Origin: Cavia porcellus
Taxonomy: Eukaryota > Chordata > Mammalia > Rodentia > Caviidae
Assembly (NCBI RefSeq): GCF_034190915.1
Contig: NW_026947502.1
Coordinates: forward strand, 6,246,785-6,310,784
Length of the DNA stretch: 64,000 nucleotides
Direction of reading: 5' to 3'
The translations under genes and the position numbers were made by a program. The notes below the pieces were generated by a model. That model saw nothing but the letters and a program-made list of their open reading frames with translations, was not told the DNA's origin and searched no databases. Of this stretch, positions 54,734 through 64,000 are shown one piece after another; the first letter of the stretch is position 1, and each line of letters starts with the position of its first letter.

Positions 54734-54828
54734 GTCACGCTACATCTACGTCAGCATCAAGATGTTCCAAACTGCCCAGCAGCACCAAGGCGGGCTGGCC
54801 CCGGCAGAAAGAAAAGAAGCCCTCGGAG
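54734..54828 (+). CDS. JADE2: JADE2 second coding exon (residues 20-51)
   Basis: The exon follows the acceptor tctttctctgcag and ends at the donor gag|gtgggt. It completes Ser20 and encodes HATSTSASRCSKLPSSTKAG then WPRQKEKKPSE. This is a Ser/Thr-rich, basic linker preceding the Epc-like domain and matches JADE2 rather than JADE1 or JADE3. From memory, the human protein differs at a few positions here (Thr18, Ser39 and Asn45 against Ser18, Ala39 and Lys45); this needs an alignment. The exon is 95 bp, ends in phase 0, and is joined to the previous coding exon across a 2197-bp intron. No premature stop or frameshift is seen. Confidence 0.95.
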
Positions 54829-54970
54829 GTGGGTAGCTTCTTAGAAGCCCAGGTCGGGTTACTGGGGCCGAGAGTGGGGTGGTGAGTTCCTGGTACAGGT
54901 ACATGTTTGGAGTGAACAGGGAGGCCAGGGGGACCCCAGTCACAATGAGGCGCAGTCACCTAAGCTTCTT

Positions 54971-55081
54971 CGTTTTTTTTTTTTTTTTTGGCTTTTTCGT
55001 TTTTATTGGTACCAAGGATCGAACTCACAACTGCCTGCTTTCAAGGCAGGCACTTATGCTGCTGAGTTAAATCCCCAGCCC
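54971..55081 (-). mobile_element. ID-type SINE, antisense, with target duplication
   Basis: Young copy (attggtaccaaggatcgaac ... gctgagttaaatccccagcccc) flanked by cctaagcttctt at 54959-54970 and 55082-55093. It lies 143 bp downstream of the second coding exon. Confidence 0.97.
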
Positions 55082-55229
55082 CCTAAGCTTCTTTTTAAGT
55101 TGTCATCAAGCCGTTCATGTCCATCTGAGGGGAAAAACGTGCTTTAGAGCCGGTGTTAGGCTGAAGGATGGGTCCTCAGAGCCATCCCGTTAGGCACACA
55201 CTGCTGACGATCATTCCACATAGCACACT

Positions 55230-55385
55230 GTAGTTTTTTTTTGGTCTTTTTAAAACAGGGTGGAACAATGCAGTTCAGGCTGGCATTGAGCTACATTGTA
55301 GCCCAGGCTGGTCTTGAACTGGCGGTGACGCTCCTGCCTCAGTCTCCTGAGTGCTGAGACTACAGGGCTATGCCACCACATCCGT
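55230..55385 (-). mobile_element. B1-type SINE, antisense
   Basis: Contains ttttggtctttttaaaacagggtgg ... ctatgccaccacatccg. Confidence 0.9.
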
Positions 55386-58300
55386 CTTCTTCATGACTTA
55401 TTCATCTTTAAAAAGCACTTTTTATTAAAAGTATCCCTGAATTTCAGGACTCTTGAAATGTCTGGTAGATAAGAGAAACTTAGGGTCTCAAGATCACATC
55501 TCTATGACCTTGGGGTGGGGAAGCCCTGGGTTCATCTGCAGAGCGCTTGGTCTGAGTTGGGGGAAGGTATTTTTTTCCCAGCCATCCATCCCTGCCTCTT
55601 CTGTTCCACCACCTCCGAGGCAGTTCTGGTACCTGTCTTTAGCCCGCCCCTAGGAGGGCTTCCAGAAGGCTTTGCATTTGAAAAAGGGCTCCACCTCCAG
55701 GAGGCCCAAGCCTAGGACTTTCCCGTTGCGGGATGGAGGTCAGTCCTTTGAGACTCCCCCTCCCCACCCTGGCCCCCTGGGGGGAGGGGTGGAGATGAAT
55801 GGCCGTTAGCTCTGGGGATCCTTTTAGGGAGGTGTTAGAGAGGGGGCACAGTGCTGGGACTGAGGCTCTTACTGTCCCCCACCCCTACCCCTACGGAGCG
55901 GAGAGTGGACCGGAGAGTGGACCGCGCTTACGGGCAGCCTGGGGAGCCCAAGGCAGGGTGAGATGTCCTCCTGGCCTTGGGAGCCATGCGGCTCCGAAGT
56001 TGCTGTAGCTTCATTTTATTTTTCTGGGAGGCGAGGGACCTGCCTTTCCCTCCTGCTCTCTGGCTGGTTGGCTTGGAGTGACTGGGAGGCTCTTAGGGTT
56101 GGCCCGAATTCCCCAGACTCCGGGCTGGTCTCTAGCCTGACTCCTTCCCAGTCTCCGTGTCCAAGCTCAGGTGAGAGGGGGCGGGCTGCCTCCGGGGCCC
56201 AGCTGCCATGACACCAGGATCTGACTAGGCTGGGAGGAAACAGGTGTCAGCAAAGGCTGAGAAGCAAGAGCAATTTGCATGGGGGAGAAAATTCCCCTGC
56301 CTCTTGGGTTTTCCAGCCCAGAGCCTTTGTACCTAAAAATAGAGTCAGACCCCCCCCAGCCAGGAGCCTCTTGCAGGTGGCTGTGGGGTCTGAGTGGGAG
56401 GCCCCAGCCCCCTCCGAGCTCCAGGAGGGCTGAGACGTCCTCTCAGCCTTGAACGTTGGCCAAGGACAAGCCTTTCTTCCCACAGCAGGCTGGAGAGCAG
56501 CCTGTGAGGTTTCCCTCATCCCCTAAGTGAGAAGGTTGAGCTCTGTGGCCGCCATAAATCCTGAGTTATCGTGGGACCCAGAAGACACCATCAATGAAAG
56601 CTTCCAAATTATTTGGCTCATGAAAGGGCGGAGAACAGAGCAGGGACTTGGCTGCGGAGAGTGTTTGCACTAAATTGCACTAAATCTGCTCGCTGGGTTA
56701 CTCCCTTCTCTTTCTGTGAATGGGCTGGAAGGGGAGAGCCAGGTCTGGCAGGCCTGGGGGCCAAGGGCTCTGGACACCCTAGGGCAAGGGGCTCTGGGAG
56801 CCTCCTGATCGGGTGCCATGTGGCAGTCGGGCAGGCCTCTGGCACACTTGCAGAGCCATTCACGAGGTACAGAAAAACCCCTCGGTGGCCCTGGAACTCA
56901 GGGTTCACTTGGCCTCTTCATACTAGTGGGCACAGGGGGCAGGTTTGAGACCCTGGAGGGCTTCGCATCACAGTGGGGTGTCTAGTGAGCCCCTCTGATG
57001 TGTGACGATGGCTCAGATTGTGTTTTGGTGAGACAGATAGGGCTGTCCTTCTCAGTACTGCCTGCTGCCCCAAGGGTACAAATCGGGGTGCCCTTAACAC
57101 CAAAGGAGATGCCTAGGATGGAAGAAAGTACTGACCAGAAGTCAGGACCCTGGACAGGGCTGCGGCCTTGAGGCCCAGCTTCCTATCTGGCCCTCACCCA
57201 GTGGACGGCCCCTCCCTGACCAGGGGGCAGGGCAGTGCAGGCGTTTGAGCAGAGGGCTGGTGGGGCCAGGCCCAGGAAGCCTTGGCAGCTGTGTGGGGAC
57301 TTTTGGTGGAAGTCCATAAGGTCTGATGTCCGCCCTGGGTCCCCTTAGGCAGCGAAAGGAAGAGCCGGACAAAGGAAGAGCCGGATGGGGACTGAGCCCA
57401 GGTCTCAGCCTGCAGCCTTCCTGTTTGCCTGCCCTTGCTGAGCTCCATCTCTTGGCCCTGAAATCCTGGTGCTGGGGATTTTCTCTGCCTGGAGACCCGC
57501 TTTATTGTGTAAATTCCTCTACAGTCTTGAGTTTCTAGCCAGGCCTGTCTCACCAAATAAGGTAGCCTGTTTTAGTTCCTAACCCCTGGCGGGACGCAAC
57601 TCTGGAAATTTAGTCAGAGATTATTCGTTTACAGACTAATAGCAGACCCCCCCGCAACCCCACCCCGGGGTACTCTCACTTCAGTGTCCTGGATTTAGCC
57701 CCAAAACTGTATTGTTGTAAAGCCCTAGTACTGGGGCCAGGGTCCGAGAGCTCTGGTCTTGACTTTCCCTTCCCTTCCATTCACCAAAGCAAGGGGTTCC
57801 TGGTGTGCTGTGATCAAAAGTTGTGGTGGGTGGGATTGAGGGGGCAGGGGCTCTCCAGCTGGGTTGGAGACCTCAGCAGAGGCAGGAGTGGGTGGGCTGG
57901 GCATAGCTCTCTTCCCCTAGCTTCTTCCATAGGTGCAGAAGACAGAAGAAAGAGGAAGAGCAAGCCAGGCTGTGGGGGTTTCCCCAACAGGCCACGGGGA
58001 GGACAGAAGCAGTGTTTTCAGGAAGTCATTGTCCCCAGAAGTCAGCCTGTGGGCAGGAACCGGGTGCTGAGCTGCAGGTGCTGAGTAAGATCAGCGAGCG
58101 GGTGAGGTTGCTGAGGAGGAGGTCTGGCTCTGTGCTCGGGCCAGTGCCAGGGGCTGTGCGTCCCCAGGAAGCCTGTGTTGTGTCGCAGGATGCAGGTGCC
58201 CTCCACAGGAAAGTGGCCTTTACTGGAGGCGTGGCCAGTTTTGCCAGGAGGTTCGGGCTTTGTCTCTGTGTCCCCTGGCGAGTGATCAGTTTTTCCCTTC

Positions 58301-59159
58301 GTGCATGATTGTTACCTGTTCACACCTGCCCTGCAGTTTGTGTTCTGTCCACGTGACTGACCTTTCCAGAGACCCATGGGCCAGAGGGCCAGGGAGGTCT
58401 CAGAGATGAGTGGGATGTCGGGAGAAATTGACCACCCTGAAATGAAAACCTGGGTGGGAGATGGGATGCAGTGGTCAGCTCCTGTGTAGGCCCTGGTGGC
58501 AGGGTAGTGTGGCCTTGGGAGAATGAGGCCTTTGCAAGTTCCCCGGGGCCCCTTCGCTGACCCCAGCTCATTTTCAGGGACAGGGACTAGGGGAGAGAGG
58601 GGAAATAACTTCTGAGCCAGCAAGGAGGTGTGTCCCAGAACCGCTGTCCCATTAAAACCCTTTTCTGCCAGGGGTTAGGAACCAGCAAGTGGCAATGAGA
58701 GGACAAAGCTTTGCAGCTGACCCTTGCTTTTAAGAAAGGTGTCCGCCTCCCCTGGGAGAAGGCTGAAGTGGAGGTGATGGCCAGCTTCTGTTGGGGCTGC
58801 AAAACAGATACATTAAGAGCGTTCCTGGAGGGAAAGAAGCATCATCCAGATGTTCAAGATAACATCTTTAATCTGGCATGTGTTGTAGTCACACGCAAAA
58901 TACTCACAAGCTTGAGATAAAACGGGAATCCCAAAGCTGGCTCTGTGCTTGCCCCTGTGGTTCTGAGCCACCTTTGTAGCATACAGCAGGTCCTTCCCAC
59001 ACTGGGAGGTGGCTGGGGAGGGCGTGGGGAACCCTTCCTGTGGGCCAAGTACCTGGTCTCTGAGGCGCAAACCTGGGGTGGTGGGGAGCGGGATTCACTT
59101 CTCAATTAGTCGGAAACACTGCTGCTCCTGCCAGCTGGAAAGGCCTGCTGGCCTCTGGG

Positions 59160-59500
59160 ACTTATCTTGCAAAAGAAACGCGTGCAATAAATTCTCTTTA
59201 AGAGCAGGAAGTGCTATTATCCTCATGAAAATAAGAGAAAGTGATGTTGAGTGTTTCTGTTCTTAAAGCATTTGATCAACTCAGCCTGGTGGTAGCTGGA
59301 AGCGTGCCTGGGGAGAGGGGCGCTATTCCCAGAGCCCTTCTCTGTTGTTTTAGACCTAATTTTAACTATGCAGTTTGCTCTTAGCTGAAGATGCTCTTTA
59401 TCAGGGTCCAGCCCAGAAAGATTATTTAAAAGATGAATGATCTTCTGGCTTGCCGTTGTTATTAAAGAGCATTATGGATCTCAGACAAGGGGTCTAAGCT
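59160..59500. promoter_or_regulatory. Putative conserved block in JADE2 intron 3
   Basis: A repeat-free, AT-rich patch set in GC-richer intron, with motifs such as gcaataaattctc, gattatttaaaagatgaatgat and gttattaaagagcatta. It is a candidate regulatory element by composition only. Confidence 0.3.
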
Positions 59501-59599
59501 TTCTGAGTCTTTCTGTGTCCCCAGCTGTACAGCGAATGTAGTAGGAATTCAGCGGGACCATGTAGGTAAAGCACTTAGCACGATGCCATGAATGACTTT

Positions 59600-59678
59600 T
59601 TTTGGGAGGTGGATCGAACTCAGGACCTCACACTAGCCAGGCAAGCTGAGGCTTGCTGAGCTATATCCCCAGCCCCAT
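59600..59678 (-). mobile_element. ID-type SINE, antisense
   Basis: Contains gggaggtggatcgaactcaggacc ... gctgagctatatccccagcccc; flanking catgaatgact/catgcgtgact suggests the target duplication. Confidence 0.85.
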
Positions 59679-59977
59679 GCGTGACTGAACTCTGTGCCTG
59701 TGACAGACCCTCAGACCACCCTTGGAGTTGCCAGTCTGCTCCCTCCTGGGATGGACAGAGGTTGAGGTCTTAGCCAAAGCCATTTCTCCCAGCTGTAAGA
59801 CAGTGACCAGGACCAGTTTCTAGTTCCACCACGGGGAATCCTGTGGGTCCGTCTCCTGCCTCTGTGCTCCCTACTGCTCACTGCCTGTCTGCCTGACAGG
59901 AAATTTCAGAGTGTGGCTGGGTTTCAGATGGATCCTGGCCTGCCTCCCTGCCTGCCTGCCATCCACAAGCATTTTTT

Positions 59978-60127
59978 GTGTTCATTTGAGACAGGGTCTC
60001 ACTATATAATTCAGGCTGGTCCTGAATTCACTGTGTAGTGCAGGCTGGTCTCGAACTTGCAGCGATGCTCCTGCCTCAGCCTCCTGAGTGCAGGGGTTAC
60101 AGGCACGTGCACCACTACACCTGGCAC
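59978..60127 (-). mobile_element. B1-type SINE, antisense
   Basis: Contains ttcatttgagacagggtctcac ... tgcaccactacacctggc. Confidence 0.95.
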
Positions 60128-61406
60128 CAAGTGCATTGTTGCCCATGGGCTCAGTAAAGACAGAAGAAGCGTAGAATGTGTGCGGTGTCTGTCTTTCTGT
60201 AGTTGATTATTGGAGGAGATAAACATTAAACAAAAACTGATACAAATAATTACATTTTATAATTGTGCTAAGTGCTGGAGCCTTAAATAACCAACTTCCT
60301 CTTGGTGCCTCTCAGTCTAAAGGACTCTGACATAGTAATTGAACCCTGGAGGAAAGGAGGAACCAAGGCTCCAGGATGAAATGTTCCAACGGCGGCCACC
60401 GTCATGCATTGAAACTCTTTGCGGGGTGCCTGCCAACTGTGTGTCAGCACACTTCAGAAGTTCCCTGATGTCCTTATTTGTTTTTGGAGCACACAGACGC
60501 CAGTGATGCTTTCTTCCAGAGCCCGTACTCATTTTTGGGGAGACAGGTAGAAAGGTAGACTTGTGTGGGTGGTGTGGACTTGGGTTTCAGGTAAAGGAAT
60601 CTCAGGGCAGTGCCGTTGGACGGTTCTGAGGCGACATTCCCACATCTGGGTCCACCAGGGTCTTCAGGCCCCTGCCATGGCTTCAGTGGCCCCCTTGGCA
60701 CTCAGGTTGGTCATTAAACTGGAGTTGGAGGTCTTCAGCTGTCCTGTATGCTGCTTGGAGAAGCCCCAGTGATTGTCTCCCCAGCAGCTCAGCAGAACTC
60801 GGTTGCTAGGCAGCAGACAACTTGTCAGTTTCTGCCAAAAGAGAGGAAAATAGTAAACATTTACATGCTTTTAAGAAATGGCCTGTTTTCCACCTTGCGA
60901 CCTTCTGCAGTGGCAAGAATTCTGCTCTTCAGTTTCCATTTGATTCTTTATTAAGTTTCCTTAAATCACTCAAAGGAGTTTTAGAATAATGATGTCTTTT
61001 TCGAAGTGTAACCCTGACAGTGCAAAGCAAAGCGTGTTCAGGTTAGAACTGGGCTGCTATACTGATGGGAATGCAAGTGTACAGAGGCCACATCGGGAGG
61101 TCGCCAAGTACCCAGCTGCCCAGCTGTGGCCTTGATGGCAACCAGAGAGGAGGTGGCCATCTTCAGCGTGAGTCAGTTCCCGGTGACTTCAGGCCCTAGT
61201 GCACTGTGAGGCTTCTCTGCGGTGGCCCTGCCGGACCTCACCTGCTCCCCTTCTGCTGGGAAAGGCAGGACGGTGGACCAGGAGATTCCGGACAGGTGCT
61301 GTGAGTGATTGGGTAACGGGAAAGGATTCCAGGCAGGTAGGAACTGGACCTGCACTTTGAAGGGTGAAGCCAGGCACCCGTAAGTGGAGTGTAGAACACC
61401 CGGCCC

Positions 61407-61467
61407 AAGCTGGGGATTTAGCTCAGCGGCATAAGCACCTGCCTTGCGAGCAGGCGGTCGTGAGTAA
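61407..61467 (+). mobile_element. ID-type SINE truncated at its 3' end, no A-tail
   Basis: Runs from aagctggggatttagctcagcgg to gcggtcgtgagta, stopping in the B box. It is flanked by agaacacccggccc (61393-61406) and agaacaccaggccc (61468-61481). Confidence 0.9.
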
Positions 61468-62009
61468 AGAACACCAGGCCCGCTTTGGCAAACACAAAGA
61501 GGGTCCCAGACAGCATCTGCCACCTGAGACAGGGTAAAAGTGCTCAGAAGATGGGTTAGAAGTAATTGAGGCCTTGGGCCAGTTGCAGCCTGCAGGGCTC
61601 CCTCAGGTTGGTGGTGGGGAAGGTTTGGTAGGGGCTGCCAGGGCGCTGTCAGATTTGCATGTTCCCCTTGGGGAATCCACCTGATTTGGTTTCAAGTTTA
61701 CTCTAGGGCAGTGGCCAGAGCCCTGATGGCAGAGGGCTGTGGGGTGCACTGTATGGCTCCAGGCCTCTTGCAGGGTTGATTTTTGGAGCAAGATGATGAT
61801 GAACAGATTCTGTGACATGATTCCCAGAACCCCGGATGCCACCACACTGAGAGGTGTGAGGCCAGCCTGAGTCACTTTGGGGTCTGCTCACGCTCCCCCA
61901 CCCCACCCCGTCCTGTGCTAGGGCTTCAGGGAGGTGGCAGTGCCAGAGGCCTCAGTGGGGAAAGTCTGCCTCCAGTAAAGTGGGGGGCTACTGAGGGGAT
62001 ACTCAAAAG

Positions 62010-62220
62010 TATCTGATTTGCCCTCTTTAGTATTAGCTAACTTACTGCTTGCAAATAAGATATGCAAATTATCAGGGCTGTGAAATCTTAGCCACATTCC
62101 ATCTTCTGTTTAATTAGCATTTAATCACAATCTGATTTTAATTTTTCACACTGGCACCCTATAAATGTTAGCGAGTTAGTCTTAACAATTAAATTACATT
62201 GGCAAATAGAGTCTTCAAGA
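62010..62220. promoter_or_regulatory. AT-rich putative intronic enhancer in JADE2 intron 3
   Basis: The sequence contains an octamer-like atgcaaat, taattagcatttaat, and several further TAAT cores in about 200 bp without any repeat. An ID-type SINE starts immediately after it. This pattern is common in deeply conserved developmental enhancers; function is inferred only. Confidence 0.4.
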
Positions 62221-62231
62221 AACTTGACCTG

Positions 62232-62322
62232 CTGGGGTTGTAGCTCTGTGGAGGAATGCACGCTGGCAGGGCACACACCAGATCCTGGGGTCAGTTCCCC
62301 TGCAGTGCAAAAAAAAGAAACA
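62232..62322 (+). mobile_element. ID-type SINE
   Basis: Contains gctggggttgtagctctgtggagg ... ctggggtcagttcccctgc and an A-rich tail; gacct flanks both sides. Confidence 0.75.
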
Positions 62323-62577
62323 AATTTTTGACCTTTTTCAGGCCGGGCCTTCTCTAGCTAAATGCAGAGATGTTAATTAGATTTTGCAGGATGCGCTTTC
62401 CAGGCCCATTTGTGTCTTTGCTAGTGGTCCTGGTTCTAGATTGTGTGCGTGGTGAGTGGGTGCAGGCGGGCAGAGGTTACCACGGACCCTTCCAGGAGCC
62501 TCTCGAAGGACGAGAGTGCTGACCTGCCCTGAACAGCAACTGAACAGAGGTGCACCCTTTTCTGGACATTTCTTTGT

Positions 62578-62718
62578 GGGTTTTGTCTTGAGACAGGGTC
62601 TCACTATGCAGTTCAGGCTGGCCTTGAGCTCACTTTGTAACCCAGGCTGGTCTCGAATTTGCAACGACCATCCTGCCTCAGCCTCGAGAGTGCTGGGATC
62701 ACAGGCCACCATATCTAA
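62578..62718 (-). mobile_element. B1-type SINE, antisense
   Basis: Contains gggttttgtcttgagacaggg ... cacaggccaccatatctaac. Confidence 0.95.
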
Positions 62719-62730
62719 CCTCGTGTTTCT

Positions 62731-62855
62731 TTCTTTCTTTTTTTTTTTTTAATCTTTTTCATTTTTATCGGTACTGGGGATTGAACTCACGACCGCCTGC
62801 TTGCAAGGCAGGTGCTTATGCTGCTGAGCTAAATCCCCAGTCCCGACCTCGTGTT

Positions 62856-62899
<44 letters not shown>

Positions 62900-62967
62900 A
62901 TGTGCGCGCTGAGGATTGAACTCATGATCTCATACTTACGCCATTGAGCTAAATCCCCAGCCCCTGG
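62731..62967 (-). mobile_element. Two antisense ID-type SINEs at one target site, with a TG microsatellite
   Basis: The first copy is at 62731-62846 (T-run, atcggtactggggattgaac). The second is at about 62900-62967 (gctgaggattgaactcatg) behind (TG)20 at 62859-62898. The target word cctcgtgtttc occurs three times: at 62719, 62847 and 62968. Confidence 0.9.
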
Positions 62968-63910
62968 CCTCGTGTTTCTTAAAGTGGTGTCATTTGTCTC
63001 ATGAACTCGAGTCCTTTAACTTGTCATTCTCAGGTGATGATCACCCCGAAGGTGGCTAACTGCGCAGGTCACGCAGTATGTGAAGATATCATTGTATTTC
63101 ATGTCTGCACTTGTTGGAGGCTAGAGTGCAATTCAGAGGACAGGGGCAGGAGGCCTTCCCCAGTGCCAGCTGGGCGTGGACTGGGAGCTCATTGGGGGTG
63201 TAGGTAGGGACAGCGGAACAGTGAGAAGAGCGGTGTGGACGCAGGCCCCCCAGCCTGAGGGCGTCTGAACAGGCTGAATGAAGCAGGAGGACAGCTTGCT
63301 GCTTCCTTGGCTCAGCTCTAGGTGGTGTCATCTGCCACCCTGCGGAGGTAGAGACCTGGTGTCCTTGCCCTTGGAAGCCACACTGTAAGCTTCCCTAAGC
63401 CCCTTCCCTTTCTTTTGCTGTTTGTGGGGAACACAGTCCTTCTGCTGGTTCATGCTGCCGCCTGTGCCTGTGAATACAAATCTGTCACACAGTCTCAGAC
63501 ACCCAGGAGCGGTTTCCCGACAGCCCCAGAGCGGCAGTGCTGCCTTCACAGCAGCTGCCTTTCTGCCCTCGGACTTTGCCCGCTTTTTGTTTTGCTTGTT
63601 TTTGGCTTGTTTTTATTCCCTGCCTTTCTCTGTGATAAGTCTTCCCCCGTCTGTTAGGTGCGCTCACAGCCATCACTCACACGTGACTCTTTCATAGGTC
63701 AGGGCCGTGAATCCTGCTGGAAGCTGTACCGTGTGCGGGGCGCTGCGGTGCGGGGCTGTGTGACCGAGTTCTTCCTGCCGGAGTTCTGTCTGGAGTGTCA
63801 GTGCACGGGTGGGGAGCCCACTGCAGTGCGGGCCTTCACCCCTTCCCCTGGCGGTGGAGCAGGCCGCCCCGAGGCCATCCAAAGCTGGTCCTTCCCCTCT
63901 CACCCGGCAG

Positions 63911-64000
63911 GTTTTCCGAACAGACTTGATCACGGCCATGAAGATTCCCGATTCCTACCAGCTCAGCCCGGATGACTATTACATCCTGGCAGACCCGTGG
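63911..64000 (+). CDS. JADE2: JADE2 third coding exon, cut by window edge (residues 52-81)
   Basis: After the acceptor tcacccggcag the frame continues in phase 0 as [20 protein letters not shown] then [10 protein letters not shown], reaching the last base of the window. This block opens the Enhancer-of-polycomb-like (EPL1/Epc-N) region of JADE proteins, the part known to engage the HBO1 acetyltransferase complex. The [16 protein letters not shown] wording is diagnostic for JADE2; as I recall JADE1 has MKLHDSYQLNPDEYYV. The window ends inside the exon, so the rest of the Epc-like domain and the two PHD zinc fingers are not visible. The full protein is about 790-830 residues in other mammals. 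Confidence 0.95.

Larger units (their letters stand above)
54829..63910 (+). other. JADE2: JADE2 intron 3 (9.1 kb)
   Basis: A GT-AG intron between coding exons two and three. Repeats sit at the start (54.97-55.39 kb), at 59.6-60.1 kb and at 61.4-63.0 kb. The 55390-59590 interval is repeat-poor; within it 59160-59500 is AT-rich and looks constrained. A second such block is at 62010-62220. I find no embedded gene; 60130-61400 and 62980-63900 hold nothing I recognise. Confidence 0.85.

Noticed and set aside
63658..63975. Open frame overlapping the third JADE2 coding exon
   Set aside because: It reads the exon in the wrong frame; the frame continuous with the acceptor at 63911 gives the JADE2 protein.
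1..64000. CRISPR array, operon or prokaryotic system
   Set aside because: No spaced direct repeats of that kind, no compact gene arrangement, and clear mammalian SINEs and introns throughout.

Overview
This is mammalian nuclear DNA, almost certainly from a rodent. It is packed with two SINE types. The first, called 'ID-type' below, is tRNA-derived: about 75 bp beginning ggggctggggatttagctcag, with pol III A and B boxes and an A-rich tail. The second, called 'B1-type', is 7SL-derived: cctgtaatcccagcac...ctgaggcagg...gaggccagcc...ctgtctcaaaa. The combination and the unusual ID variant (often ending ggtaccgataaaaagg) point to a non-murid rodent, perhaps a mole-rat or another hystricomorph, but I cannot fix the species. 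Older LINE-1, L2, MIR, MaLR and hAT fossils lie beneath the SINEs.

Only one protein-coding gene can be supported: the 5' part of JADE2 (PHF15) on the + strand, occupying roughly the last 22 kb. Its features are a CpG-island promoter (about 41.6-45.4 kb), a likely non-coding first exon with a splice donor at 43586, a 58-bp coding exon beginning exactly at the ATG (52479-52536), a 95-bp coding exon (54734-54828) and the start of the next exon (63911 to the window edge). These three pieces give the first 81 residues. The remainder, including both PHD fingers, lies beyond the window. JADE2 is a scaffold subunit of the HBO1 (KAT7) histone H4 acetyltransferase complex.

Positions 1-41 kb are intergenic. 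They hold an isolated CpG-rich block (3.3-4.3 kb), a LINE-1-rich zone (6.5-14.2 kb), scattered SINE clusters, a minisatellite (18.9-19.1 kb), a second old LINE-1 (22.5-23.6 kb), a non-autonomous hAT fossil (25 kb), a solo endogenous-retrovirus LTR with a duplicated CCAAT-TATA module (27 kb), a MaLR LTR (29.0-29.7 kb), and a nested L2/hAT/SINE composite (37.7-39.9 kb). Just upstream of the JADE2 CpG island is an AT-rich, repeat-free block that looks like a conserved regulatory element; the introns hold several similar blocks.

I found no RNA gene (tRNA-like sequences are all SINEs), no CRISPR, and no evidence for an undescribed multi-gene system. The items most worth checking are regulatory or evolutionary: the start-codon/splice-junction arrangement and upstream ORFs of JADE2, putative conserved non-coding blocks, the orphan CpG island, the LTR promoter duplication, and unusual SINE insertion events.
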